The notes under the pieces: model-generated
What the model saw: only the letters and a program-made list of their open reading frames with translations
Database searches by the model: none
Told to the model about the DNA's origin: nothing
Shown here: positions 19,360 to 29,849 of the stretch, one piece after another
How the letters are laid out: each line of letters begins with the position of its first letter
Numbering within the stretch: the first letter of the stretch is position 1
Program-made: the position numbers and the translations under genes
Assembly: GCA_019925095.2 (NCBI GenBank)
Contig: CM034392.1
Location: 2,363,501 to 2,427,500 of the forward strand
Direction: 5' to 3'
DNA: 64,000 bases
Source: Dendrolimus kikuchii
Taxonomy: Eukaryota > Arthropoda > Insecta > Lepidoptera > Lasiocampidae

Positions 19360-19581
19360 TCGTGTGTATATCACAGAATTTCTCCTAAACCGCTAGACTG
19401 ATTTTAATTAAATAGGTGGCGCTAAAATCAAGCTCTAGGATATAATAATTTATTGTGTATGTTGGAGTTGAGTTCTTGGATGGTTTAAGTTTATAATTGG
19501 ACTCGGTAGGTGGTACTGCAATCAGTACCTATAGTTTTTTTTATTTTTTCAAGACAGGACAAGGTCTGCTGGGTCCGCTAG
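19360..19581 (+). mobile_element. Decayed Helitron
   Basis: Ends GGACAAGGTCTGCTGGG then CCGCTAG before T. The 5' part is degraded, and the start is approximate. Confidence 0.5.
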
Positions 19582-19924
19582 TTACTTATAGATTAATACA
19601 ATCAAGATAATTTACCCTTAACTATAAACCCCTAGATATATTAATTCATTAATACTGGTTATACTGTGTTTTTCCAATAGTTCATTAAGACTAAGTATTG
19701 TAATAAACATAGATCGTCTATAGCTGTTTTTTCTTCTGAGATTAATTTATGTATATAATTCTACTTAAATTGTTTGTTTAGATGGTTATTCTTAAATATT
19801 TTTATTTTTATAACTATGGTTAGACGTTACTTAAGTTGACTACGAAATTAAACATTAAAATAGTATAATTGAGTACAAAAAATATTCTGTGTTAAATACA
19901 AAAGTTAAGTATCATTATATTAAT
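19582..19924. other. No gene seen
   Basis: AT-rich sequence without recognisable features. Confidence 0.4.
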
Positions 19925-20345
19925 ACGTGAAGCAAAATGATGTCAGGAGCCTTAATAACAGACGAGCTTGCATGACAAGAGTTATGAATGTCAAAGAGGC
20001 AAGTGAGGTGTGTAAGAATAAGCCTAAATGGCACTCTGTTGTTCGTGCCTACCCCGCAAGGGAACTGGCGTGAAGTTATGTATGTATGTATGTATGTACG
20101 TGAAGCAAAAACTTTATTCCCCTTTTTACGAAAAATGCGCGGAGGGAGGAGTATCAAATTTCGCACACTTATAGTTTATATAGAGAAGGAGTGCAGAATG
20201 CTAATATTTTTTTTAAATTATGCATAAAAATACATTAAATCAATAAAAAAAAATTACACACACTACCATGTATTTGACACACACACGCATATATACTCTT
20301 TTGTTTATTGTTGCCTTGTCGAAATCAAATGGTCGAATTTCAGTA
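19925..20345 (+). mobile_element. Helitron-like repeat fragment split by RTE
   Basis: The pieces on either side of the RTE copy (to 19937 and from 20098) are continuous with each other. They match the minus strand of 48590-48810 (ACGTGAAGCAAAAACTTT, TTTATATAGAGAAG). The end GCGACCATTAG resembles the CGACCGCTAG end of the copy at 48455. Confidence 0.55.
19938..20097 (+). pseudogene. RTE-like TATG-tail copy, 160 bp
   Basis: Only about the last 45 codons and the tail. Flanked by the 13-bp duplication ACGTGAAGCAAAA at 19925-19937 and 20098-20110. Confidence 0.9.
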
Positions 20346-20373
20346 ACGGGCGACCATTAGTATCTATTAAGTA

Positions 20374-20510
20374 GTAATTGTAATTGTATGAATGCACTAC
20401 ATTAGCTGGTAAACGTTGTCTTCATACCTGGTATTGCAAACATCTGTAGGTGATGGTAACTAATTTCCAGTGCGTTTAATCCGTGCAGGGACGGAGAAAG
20501 AACACAATAT
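20374..20510 (+). mobile_element. SINE-like long-headed variant, head only
   Basis: Same extended head as 9678 (GTAATTGTATGAATGCACTA and the internal GTTGCAAACAT-like motif), running into CGTGCAGGGACGGAGAAAG and then stopping. Confidence 0.55.
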
Positions 20511-20594
20511 ATTCTTCGACAACAGAACCTTAATAATGTTCAAAGTTATAATTTAAATTATTTATTATGGTTTCGACTACTGGGCGACCACTAG
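20500..20594 (+). mobile_element. Helitron-like 3' end
   Basis: Starting at GACAACAGAACCTTAATAAT it matches the minus strand of 48455-48550, ending CCACTAG before T. Confidence 0.5.
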
Positions 20595-20845
20595 TTCACA
20601 TAAAAATTAATTAGGTTGTTTATAAACCTTTAGTGAAAATAAAATCTAAGTAGTAATAAATACCGCTTAAAAATCCAATGCGTGACTTAAGAAGAGTTAG
20701 TGGATATATAAATACACAGATTGATAGACATACGCGGAAAGTGGCTTTGTTTTATACTATCTTAAGATAGATTTCCAGCGTCGAAAATATTTTAAGTATA
20801 CTATTATAATTTAAAGTTTAAAATAATAATACTAATAAGTGAGTG
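20595..20845. other. No gene seen
   Basis: AT-rich spacer. Confidence 0.4.
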
Positions 20846-21123
20846 AATGGACTAATAGCGAAGAGCTTTGATCGCCACCTTGAAAGGCTCTCGCTTGGTA
20901 TCTGGTTGAAGGGTCGGATGCAGAAGGCCGCTCTGTTGGACACGGCCCGTATTGTGAGGAGATCCCTGTGTCTGGAGCCTTAACCACCGTTAGCCTAGAC
21001 CCTAGGCCCACTGCCGGCGAAGATCAGTTTCTTATAAATTTTTTTATAAATAAATTTGTATTTTTTATAAGAAAAATGTAAAAAATTTGGAAATAAAATA
21101 TATATGTAAATAATAATAATAAT
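20846..21123 (+). mobile_element. R4/Dong-like element, 3' end only
   Basis: It carries the last 40 or so codons of the protein seen at 60119 (IAKSFD-like start, then RTLEPstop equivalents), the CTAGACCCTAGGCCCACTGC 3'-UTR motif and an AT-rich stretch ending in TAAATAATAATAATAAT. The short copy is consistent with 5' truncation during target-primed reverse transcription into (TAA)n. Confidence 0.65.
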
Positions 21124-21642
21124 CCCGCAGGGGGGCTTTGTGGCAAAGCCTTAGGCTAAGACTCAAGCTCCAGGGGTGGAAGTGATAAATGGCCTAACGT
21201 CGGAAGTAGCTTCGGTGAACCTGCAGCCCACCTCTGTACACCCCTTAGCCACTCACACCCATGTTGCCCCTGTCTTCTATGGCATGTTTTGGGGCCCATG
21301 CAGGGAGTGGTGAGTCACCGTCTGTCCATTTTTCCATGTTCCCTGAACATTGCGACGGGCAGACGCCATAGTCCCCATATTTCCAGACCCCTAGTACCAT
21401 TAGCATTTCACCACAATAGCCCGATACTTTTTGTCCTCATTTCCCACAATAGTCCTGCACTGGCCGGGGCTTGTCCTTGGGTGCATACTATATGGTGTAG
21501 ACAGGGATAATCGCCGGTCAGTGTCACGCCACATTTACATTAAATTTGTCCTCTACGTGTCGGCCTTCCCATGGCCCCACGCAAGCCCTCCAAAAGTCCG
21601 GCCATTTTTATGGCCCGTGGTCTTGAGAGACATACAAGATAT
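21124..21642 (+). repeat. TAA-associated repeat, copy 3
   Basis: It begins CCCGCAGGGGGGCTTTGTGG directly after the TAA run that ends the R4/Dong-like copy and closes at GTCTTGAGAGACATAC, followed by TAATAATAA. The two units are therefore head-to-tail in one microsatellite. Confidence 0.65.
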
Positions 21643-21828
21643 ATAATAATAAAACTTTATTGCCAAAAAATGTGATACATAATAACTTATTGAAGTCCCT
21701 AACTCCCGAGCTAGGTATGAAGCCTGTGTTTCGGGAATCAGTGTCCTCTCACATTAGTATATACTTTTAAACACAGATAATAGAAGTCGGTAACAGAGTG
21801 TTTATGTCTAATGAGTAATAAGTAATTT
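21643..21828. other. No gene seen
   Basis: Starts with ATAATAATAAAACTTTATTG; no recognisable feature follows. Confidence 0.35.
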
Positions 21829-22147
21829 ATCCGTGCAGGAACGGAGATAGAATACAATTTCCTGCGGCCGGGCGGCCTGTCGTAAGAGGCGACAAAACAA
21901 CCCACAGCCAGGTGGTAGGGCATTTGCCCGACTGGATGGCTACCACCCCTGGTCTAAAGTATGTCGCCATAACAACCTTGAGTTGTGTTCCGACATTAGT
22001 GATCAGGTTCCAGTCTCCCTTAAGAGAGCAGCAGCGCATTTGTAGCACCTTCGATGTTGCAAATGTCCATAGGCGATGGTAACCACTTTCCATCAAGTGG
22101 GCCGTCTGCCTGTCTGCTGAGCTACTGCAATAAAAAAGAAAAAAAAC
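21829..22147 (+). mobile_element. SINE-like retroposon, near full length
   Basis: Good reference copy from ATCCGTGCAGGAACGGAG to CTGCAATAAAAAAG plus an A-rich tail. Confidence 0.8.
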
Positions 22148-22270
22148 GTAAGCGTGTGGTATGGATGTACGTATGTGTGTGTTGTGTGTATGTGTGTGAG
22201 TATGTGTTGTATATGTGTGTGTGAGTGTGTGTTGTGTACATGTGTGTGTGCATGTGTGTATTTATGTATG
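22148..22270. repeat. GT-rich simple repeat
   Basis: Irregular TGTGTG/TATG repeat. It produces Cys/Val-rich open frames that are not genes. Confidence 0.8.
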
Positions 22271-22512
22271 AACTGTACGGTTACTATTAAGATTAATAGA
22301 TTAAAACCATACTTCGGTTGTAGTGTAGTCAAGGGTAAGTAGCCAGTTTTTTAGTTTAATTTTAACTTCCCGACTGGTGAGTCCATGTATATTGATTTGT
22401 TTGTTTATCTTGTTATATAGTATCACAGACATATAGCATTGCTGCCGTCTTGCAAGGCCAGTACGGTACATTGTAGTTGGCAATATGTTGGTTACAGCAC
22501 GTTTCTTACCAC
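22271..22512. other. No gene seen
   Basis: Unassigned sequence between the simple repeat and the RTE copy. Confidence 0.4.
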
Positions 22513-22521
22513 TAATATTGT

Positions 22522-22730
22522 AGGCCACGACACACTTTCCATGATCAAATTGATCGTGTACTAGCAGAAGGTGATGTCAGGAGCCTTAAGAACAGACGAG
22601 CTTGCATGACAAGAGTTATGAATGTCAAAGAAGCAAGTGAGGTGTGTAAGAATAAGCCTAAATGGCGCTCTGTTGTTCGTGCCTACCCCGTAAGGGAACT
22701 GGCGTGAAGTTATGTATGTATGTATGTGTG
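22522..22730 (+). pseudogene. RTE-like TATG-tail copy
   Basis: About 60 codons plus tail. Flanked by TAATATTGT at 22513-22521 and 22731-22739, a 9-bp duplication. Confidence 0.85.
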
Positions 22731-22739
22731 TAATATTGT

Positions 22740-23210
22740 CGCGTTTTGGTGTAATTTTATGTTGATTTAGAATTATATTGTATATATATAACTGCCTAAC
22801 GGTTAACACATTACTTTTCTCGTACAACAATTTGGTGGGAAAGCGATAGGGACTAAATGTTAAAGTTTTTAATAATGATTAAAAGACTCATTATATGAAG
22901 CCATATAAGTATTATGGCAGTAATATCAAAGCGACGGTTAATCTCTTTTTCGGCTCTGTTGAAATTTAAATACGTGCATCGAAACAAAATTTAATTCAAT
23001 TATATTTTACTTAAAGCACTCGCGAAGGACTGGGCCTTAATTAAACCGGGTGCTCCACTCCACTCAAGATAATCTTAACTCAAAGTCGTTCCATTTTCAA
23101 ATGCTGATTCGCTCTTTATTCGTCAGATTAACGAAGATTACCTATGATCAGATTCGGCGATGGTTAAATTAATCTATTTTTGTAAATAGATGAAACGGCT
23201 TTTGAAGGCA
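22740..23210. other. No gene seen
   Basis: AT-rich, no recognisable element. Confidence 0.4.
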
Positions 23211-23219
23211 TACAGTGTT

Positions 23220-23419
23220 GCGACACACCTTCCATGATCAAATTGATCGTGTACTAGCGGAGGGTGATGTCAGGAGCCTTAAGAACAGACGAGCGTGCAT
23301 GACAAGAGTTATGAATGTCAAAGAAGCAAGTGAGGTGTGTAAGAATGGGCCTAAATGTCGCTCTGTTGTTCGTGCCTACCCCGCAAGGGAACTGGCGTGA
23401 AGTTATGTGTGTATGTATG
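23220..23419 (+). pseudogene. RTE-like TATG-tail copy
   Basis: About 55 codons plus tail. Flanked by TACAGTGTT at 23211-23219 and 23420-23428. Confidence 0.85.
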
Positions 23420-23507
23420 TACAGTGTTCAAAAGATGAGATTAGTTGGAGGAAAAATGATTGCCAATAGTAAAATACATAATAATAATATAAAAAAAACT
23501 TTTGAAT

Positions 23508-23757
23508 TTATAATAATAATAATAATAATCGGCAGACAAACAAACACATTGTATATCCCCAAATTAAGCAAGTTACGCTTGTGTTATGTGTAATATACAA
23601 CGGATTACTCTGGGGCCGATCCCAGACACCCAGACCATAGTAAATAACGGAGAAAATACGTTTCCGAAATTTACTATACCAGGAATCGAACCCGGAACCT
23701 CTGCGTTGCAGTGAGGTACGCCGACAAAGGCTTATCCGGCTCAACCACAGAGGCCGT
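23508..23757 (-). mobile_element. tRNA-derived SINE, full length
   Basis: On the minus strand: GGCCTCTGTGGTTGAGC-type A box, B box GGTTCGATTCC, then the body ending TTGTCTGCCGATTATTATT. The tail merges with a (TAA)n run on the plus strand. Confidence 0.85.
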
Positions 23758-24065
23758 CATAATAATTCATTTCAGACCGTAGTACGTATTGTATTAGTGT
23801 GTTATTTACAAACGTCTTACAAATTAACGCTAGAACTGTTAGTTATTACAATTATATTTACTACTTTTAACTTTCATAATATTTTAACTTTAACTTACTT
23901 AATTCAATCATTTTTTCTTACACTTTTCTTAATTCAAATTTATTTTTAGTTGGACTTTCTATAAAAGCGTAATTTTTTTATAAACTATTAAATTTCAATA
24001 CATATCTAAATTACAATTTTGAGTTCTAGACATTCTACTTTTTACTGTCTACTTTATTTACTTAC
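23758..24065. other. No gene seen
   Basis: Very AT-rich, no feature. Confidence 0.4.
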
Positions 24066-24360
24066 TTACTCCGTTGGCTCAGCGACCCAAAGTGGGTCTT
24101 GACCTCCGCAACGAGAACATGCCAGTTTTCTCGGTGCGGTCTCTTGCCAATTAGTAGCTCCTAGCTACGACAGGTCAGCCTCTAGTCCATCCTTCCAGCG
24201 ATATTTAGGACGGCCGACCGGACGCCGACCTACCGGCCGTCCCAAATATGCTTTCCTCACGCTGCGATCCTCTCCCATCCGTTCTACGTGACCGAGCCAG
24301 CGGAGGCGGTGAGCTTTTATTTCTCCTATTATGTTAGGCTCGGCCACGAGATTCTCAATT
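24066..24360 (-). pseudogene. Non-LTR reverse transcriptase C-terminal fragment
   Basis: The minus strand reads IIGEIKAHRLRWLGHVERM, then VGRPKYRWKDGLEADL, a stop, and further family-like sequence to about 24068. The RLRWLGHVERM and GRPKxRW pattern marks the C-terminus of non-LTR reverse transcriptases. It is a different family from the TATG-tail copies. Truncated at both ends. Confidence 0.6.
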
Positions 24361-24512
24361 TATTTGCTACTTTATTTACTACTTGCTTATTCTATTACAT
24401 TGTTTCTATTACTGTTCTAAATATTTGCTAGTTTATCTTTTATTTCTACTCTGTCTGGATGTTCCGGCTAATATCTGAAACGGCTGGACTCATTTTGACC
24501 AGACTTTTTTTG
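24361..24512. other. No feature seen
   Basis: AT-rich spacer; a CGGCTGGACTCATTTTGACC stretch may be an old Helitron piece. Confidence 0.35.
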
Positions 24513-24755
24513 ACGGCCTCTGTGGTTAAGCGGGCTAAGGCTTTGCCGGCGTACCTCACTGCAACGCAGAGGTTCCGGGTTCGATTCCTGGTATAGTAAA
24601 TTTCGGAAACGTATTTTCTCCGTTATTTACTATGGTCTGGGTGTCTGGGATTGGCCCCAGAGTAGTCCGTTGTATATTACCCATAACACAAGCGTAACTT
24701 GCTTAATTTGGGGATATACAATGTGTGTGTTTGTCTGCCGATTATTATATTATAT
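24513..24755 (+). mobile_element. tRNA-derived SINE, full length
   Basis: Complete copy with GGCCTCTGTGGTTAAGCGGG, B box GGTTCGATTCC and tail CTGCCGATTATTATATTATA. Confidence 0.9.
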
Positions 24756-25290
24756 TATTACTTTTACTGGCAGATAGCTGATGTTACAAGGAGTAACTTA
24801 GGCTACTTCTCATTTAGGGTTCGCGCATAAGTCGCGGGCACAGTTAGTCGTAAATATAAAGATTTCACGTTTGGAATAACAATTTTCTCTTTAGAATAAT
24901 CTCTGCAAATAGCAAATGTTTTATTGATAACTCTTGAAGCGTAACAATGGCGGTGTGGGATGGTCAGAATTAATAAAACGTCGAGCGGGCGGGCGGTCTG
25001 TGCGTGCGGTTTGGAGGTCTGGACCCGTGTCAACAGCATAATACGCTGAGCGAGCGTCTTCGGACCTTGGGGTGTGGTTCAAGACATAGGAGGTACCGTC
25101 CTATTTTAAATCGGACGATATGGGAGAAATTACGTAAATAGATAAACAAATATCGTGATTCTAACACACACTCATACACAAACACACCATCCCATGTATA
25201 ACTATTACCTGTATTTTACAAATAAAGATTCATACATTCACATACATAACATACGTTAACATTACAACCGTGCTAATGAATAATTGTAAA
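24756..25290. other. No gene seen
   Basis: Mixed composition with a GC-richer block around 24960-25080. No recognisable gene. Confidence 0.35.
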
Positions 25291-25620
25291 TCTATATATA
25301 TAAAAGAAAGTCGTGTTAGTTACACTATTTATAACTCAAGAAGGGCTGTACCGATTTGGCTGAAAATTGGTGGGGAAGTAGCTTAGAACCAGGAGACGGA
25401 CATAGGATACTTTTTATCCCGTTGGAACCGGTAAGTGGCGCTGAGATCGGGTTCTAGAATCCTCCTAATCACCTGGAGCGATTTTGGTGATTTTGTTTTT
25501 GTGTGTTTGAGTGGGTTCCCGGATGGTTTAGAATCTCAATTAGAACCGGTAGGTGGCGCTGGGATCGGGTGCTAGATTTTTATTTTTTCAGAGCAGGACA
25601 ACGTCTGCCGGGGCTACTAG
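25291..25620 (+). mobile_element. Non-autonomous Helitron, 330 bp
   Basis: Clear termini: A then TCTATATATATAAAAGAAAG at the start, GGGGCTACTAG then T at the end. The interior contains one full and one partial 118-bp-type unit (AACCGGTAGGTGGCGCTG). Confidence 0.88.
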
Positions 25621-25774
25621 TAATAAATAAATAAAAACATTTTTATGTTTTTTACAGCATGATGTGGCAACCTATAATTAAGTCTACTTAGACTAAGAAC
25701 TTAGTGAAATAATATAAACAGAAGACTTGTTGCTTGTTCTCAATAAATAAATAAAAAAAGATTTTTATTGAATA
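25621..25774. other. No feature seen
   Basis: Short spacer between two Helitrons. Confidence 0.4.
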
Positions 25775-26198
25775 CTAGCCGACCCGGCAAACTTCGTACC
25801 GCCTCAGAATCAATAAATTAAAAGGCTGAATGATAATTGCAGAATGTTTCAACTTTAGTAAAAAATGTGGTCAAACCTTAACCTGAACGAGCATCAAACA
25901 TTTGACATTCAAAACCAAAAAAAATGAAAAAATCTTCACTTATAAATTTAATTTGATTTGTGAACGACTTTTAAATTTAATTGATTTCTAAACGACGGGA
26001 CGAACATCAAATGTTTGACAGGTAGGAATAGTTTCTAAGAGAAAGCGAAATTGTTGTTTATACTATATTCCAAACATTTTTTTTAAATTTACTTCTGACT
26101 TCCACAAATAATTCAAAACCAAAATTAGCCAAATCGGTCCACCCGTTCTCGAGTTTAAGCGAGACTAACGAACAGCAATTGATTTTTATATATATAGA
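25775..26198 (-). mobile_element. Helitron of a second subfamily, 424 bp
   Basis: The minus strand starts TCTATATATATAAAAATC after A and ends TTTGCCGGGTCGGCTAG before T. The interior has CTCGAGAACGGGTGGACCG, the repeated sentence-like motif of this subfamily. Confidence 0.8.
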
Positions 26199-26712
26199 TT
26201 AACAGGATTAAACATATTTAGGAAATTTTACGATAAAGCTACAAGTGCCGTTTTATGAATGTGACAGCCATACCGTCTTATTTGAAATAGACTTTAGCGG
26301 TTCAAATAGGGAAAATGGAAAGCTTTATGCAAAAAGCCTTATAATAGTTGTAATCTATAATATAATAAAGGTCTTATTCATATTGACTTCTTTGAGGTTC
26401 TGAAAGAAGCCTTCAAACGTACTGCAACTTAATATGAATAATATCTTAAATCAAGTTTGTATAGTGCATTTAAAATGTGACTAAAGTCAAAGGGGCTAAT
26501 TCTGAAGAGATTCGAAAAGTGCAACTTTAGAATTTTTGTCTGTCTGTCAAAGCGTCGCGTGAAAACTACTCAACGGATTTAAATAAAACTCAACACAGAG
26601 CTAGTTTATACCGCGTGTAAATACTAGGCCACTTTTTATCCCGATAAAAGACCTCAATTCCATGAAGTAGATGTATATACTCAAAAAGATGGTAGCGTTT
26701 CCATTGTAATTT
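26199..26712. other. Unassigned, possible decayed repeat
   Basis: From about 26490 the sequence (AAAACTACTCAACGGATTT, ACTTTTTATCCCGATAAAAG) resembles degraded Helitron-type repeats seen at 49085-49470 and 51540-51720. No gene. Confidence 0.35.
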
Positions 26713-26930
26713 ACGGCCTCTGTGGTTGAACGAGCTAAGTCTTATACTGCCGAAGTCGCTGGAACGCAAAAGCCTCGGGTTCGATTCCTGGCATGATAAA
26801 TGTCGGAAACTTTCTGTTATTTACTATGGTCCGGGTGTATGGAATCGACCGTTGTAATTACCCATAACACAAGCGTAACTTGCTTAGCTTGGGGATATAC
26901 ACTGTGCTTGTCCGCCGATTATTTATAGAT
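26713..26930 (+). mobile_element. tRNA-derived SINE, diverged copy
   Basis: All landmarks are present (GGCCTCTGTGGTTGAACGAG, GGTTCGATTCC, GTCCGCCGATTATTTAT) but with many substitutions and small deletions, so it is older than the other copies. Confidence 0.8.
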
Positions 26931-27005
26931 ATATTTAATTCACTAACATATACGTCGTTGTCATGGAAACGCGAACATAATTTCGCTAGAAAATGCTAGT
27001 TATCT

Positions 27006-27845
27006 CTCTCTTTTCTTTCACCATATCCCAATTACTTGGGGTCGGCACAATATGTCTTTTCCTTCCACACTCTTCTATTCTGACATACCTCTTCTGTCAC
27101 ACCGCATATCATCATGTCATCCTTCACACAATCCATCCATCTTTTTTTGGTCTACCTTTAAATTTGTACCCATCGATCTTGTAGTATAACATTCTTTTTG
27201 TCACGTGACTTTCATCCCTCCTCATTATATGCCCATACCAACTTAATCTTCTTCCTCTCAATTTTTCTGTCACAGGTGCAACTTTCAAAGATCCCCTTAT
27301 GTACTCATTTCTCACCTTATCCATTCTTGTAACACCACACATCCATCTCAACATTCTCATCTCAGCTGAGTGGAGACGTTTGTAGTTTATCACTTTAGTG
27401 GCCCAACATTCCGACCCGTATAGCATGACTGGTCGTATGATAGATTTATATATTTGACCTTTTAGTTTCAGTGGCATTAGTTTGTCGCACGTCACACCGG
27501 TTACCTGTCTCCACTTCAGCCATGCTACATTTATTCTTCTCCTTACATCCCTCTCTATATCACAATTATTCTGCAGTAGTGAACCAAGGTATTTGAATTC
27601 GGGGTTACATGGTAGTGTGACTGATTGTAGTTTAAGAGGCACAGCACTAGAGGTCCCGCCGAAATCACAAAACAGGTATTCGGTTTTGGTTCTGCTGATT
27701 TTTAATCCAACGCCCTCTAGCGCTTGCCGCCACCTGTTTAGTTTGTTTTGAAGTGCTACCCCATCTTCATCCACCAGGACAATATCATCTGGGAAGAGCA
27801 TGCACCAGGGGGCCTCATCCTGTACCTCTGCGGTCAGTGAATGCT
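27006..27845 (-). pseudogene. RTE-clade retrotransposon, 5'-truncated, 840 bp
   Basis: The minus strand encodes the second half of a reverse transcriptase. The catalytic box reads FPDD, not FADD, at about 27780-27795; it is followed by KTEYLFCDF, FKYLGSLLQ, MLYGSECWA and RLSWYGHIMRR. A frameshift in the A run at 27140-27150 breaks GRPKK from the RWMDCVKDD segment that follows in another frame. The end has a short GA-rich tail. The insertion is flanked by AAATGCTAGTTATCT at 26991-27005 and 27846-27860, a 15-bp duplication. Confidence 0.85.
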
Positions 27846-27857
27846 AAATGCTAGTTA

Positions 27858-28050
27858 TCTATAGTAATATTATAAAGAGGTAAAGTTTGTGACGTTGTAG
27901 GGGGTAATCTCTGGATCTACTAAACCGATTTTAAAAATTCTTTTACTGTTGGAAAGCCACGTTAACAGGGAGTGTCATAGGCTATACAACATGACGCTAC
28001 ATACCACGGGAGCGAGACAGAGCGCGGGTGAAACCGCGCCGGGCCGCTAG
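27858..28050 (+). mobile_element. Helitron, short subfamily, 193 bp
   Basis: It starts TCTATAGTAATATTATAAAG and ends CCGGGCCGCTAG before T. The 15-bp duplication of the RTE next to it includes this Helitron's first bases, so the Helitron was there first. Confidence 0.8.
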
Positions 28051-28141
28051 TAAATAGATACATATATATCACAAAAATGAATGTTAACCTAAAAATTTGT
28101 TTTGACTATGAACTGTAACCCTGTTTGGAATCAGTATTCAA

Positions 28142-28329
28142 TCTTAATATATATAAATTACGTATCACATTGTTTGACCGATTTTAATCAAATTTGCACA
28201 CCATGTGCAGTTTGATCCAACTTGAAAGATAGGATAGCTTACAACCGTTGGAACTGGTAAGTGGCGTTGAGATCGGGTTCTAAATTTTATTTACTTCAGG
28301 GCAGAACAACCTTCTGCCGGGACAGCTAG
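28142..28329 (+). mobile_element. Non-autonomous Helitron, 188 bp
   Basis: A then TCTTAATATATATAAATTAC at the start; GGGACAGCTAG then T at the end. Confidence 0.75.
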
Positions 28330-28826
28330 TATAATATAAAAATCGCTTTAATTTCATAACTTGGGACAACAGTAGAATTATATTTCGGCGAACTGTTATT
28401 ATTCGTTACAAGATATGAAAATATTATGTTTCTGATGTCAAAAGCATGAGTTACACGTGAAAAATGTTTTTGTCATGAAAACTTTATACAGTTATCATGA
28501 CAAACATTTAACGAGAGATAAAGTTGACAAAATATATAAAAATGTAATACATTTTATATTTATTATGTTTTGTTAACTAAAATAACATTTCTGAACTTAT
28601 ATACCAATGTAGGTATGTACGTATTTTTTGTAAATTAAACGAATATTCATTAAATTACCAACAATTAAAATAACTTACGAAAATTAGGTTCGTATTTATA
28701 TCGACTCATAATTTTTGATATAATTAATTATACACATAAAGTAAATCCCTATTATGCACTTTATTCTCTGAAAATAGGCAAAGGAACCTAGATAGAGAAC
28801 CTACAACGGAGTTACAGGAGTAGGTT
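28330..28826. other. No gene seen
   Basis: Very AT-rich, no recognisable element. Confidence 0.4.
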
Positions 28827-29137
28827 TTTTTTTTTATTGCTGGAGTGCAGCAGACAGGCAGACGGTCCACTTTATAGAAAGCGGTTACCATCGCCTGTAG
28901 ACATTTACAACACCAAAGGTGCTACAAATGCGCTGCTGCTCTCTTAAGGGTCATTGGAACGTGGTCACTAATGCCGGAACAATACTCAAGGTTGTTATGG
29001 CGACATGCTTTAGACCAGGGGTGGTAGCCGTCCAGTCGGGTAAATGCCCTACACTTGGCTGTGGGTTGTTTAGTCGCCTCTTACGATAGGCCGCCAGGCC
29101 GCAGGAAATTGTATTCTTTCTCCGTTCCTGCACTGAT
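28827..29137 (-). mobile_element. SINE-like retroposon, near full length
   Basis: Complete from T-rich tail to the GTGCAGGAACGGAG head, with scattered substitutions. Confidence 0.8.
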
Positions 29138-29176
29138 AACATGCATAATGTGAACAAGATATGAAAGAATCACAAG

Positions 29177-29178
<2 letters not shown>

Positions 29179-29207
<29 letters not shown>

Positions 29208-29372
29208 CATAACTTCACGCCAGTTCCCTTGCGGGGTAGGCACGAACAACAGAGTGCCATTTAGGCTTATTCTTACACACCTCACTTGCCTCTTTGACAT
29301 TCATAACTCTTGTCATGCACACTCGTCTGTTCTTAAGGCTCCTGACATCACCTTCTGCTATTACACGATCAC
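29179..29372 (-). pseudogene. RTE-like TATG-tail copy
   Basis: About 50 codons plus a long ATAC tail. Flanked by ATCACAAGTT at 29169-29178 and 29373-29382. Confidence 0.85.
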
Positions 29373-29404
29373 ATCACAAGTTGTAATATACATATAGGAA
29401 ATCA

Positions 29405-29838
29405 AAAGTTAGAGCAAGTCAGAGAATTTGTTTAATTAGGCTGTATGTTTACCAAAGACGGAAAGCATGAAAGGGTAATTGAAAGACGAGTTATAGCAGT
29501 TAATAAGGTAAATGGAGCGCTAAACTCTTTTATGAACAGCCAGAAAGTGTCTGTAAAGGCACGCTTGACTGTCCATAAAGGGGTGTTGGTGCCAACCCTG
29601 ATGTATGGCAGTGGAAGTTGGGTATGGCAGAAGAAGCATGACAGTAGGATAAACGCAGTTGAAATGAGAGCTTTGAGAAGTATATGTAAGGTTAATGTAA
29701 GTGATATGATAACAAACAGTGTGGTAAGGGAGCGTTGTGAATTGAAAGAAGATGTAATAACAAGACTTGAAAACGAAATGTTAAGGTGGTTTAGACATGT
29801 AGAGAGAATAGATAAAAGTAGAATCACAAAACAGGTGT
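29405..29838 (+). pseudogene. Diverged RTE-like copy interrupted by another RTE
   Basis: Same domain as the copy at 13071 but diverged: LGCMFTKDG, VPTLMYGSGSWVWQKKHDSR and MLRWFRHVERI. A TAA replaces the Tyr codon before LGCMF. The frame stops at KQVYV, where the BovB-like element begins, and its C-terminus is not seen afterwards. Confidence 0.7.
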
Positions 29839-29849
29839 ATGTATCTTTC

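Noticed and set aside
21289..21510. Proline/serine-rich frame repeated in the TAA-associated repeats (also 8767-9129 and 44682-44921)
   Set aside because: The frame recurs because the DNA repeat recurs. Differences between copies are not biased towards silent changes as far as I can judge, and frames on the other strand are equally conserved.
22154..22342. Cysteine-rich short protein
   Set aside because: Produced by a TGTGTATG simple repeat.
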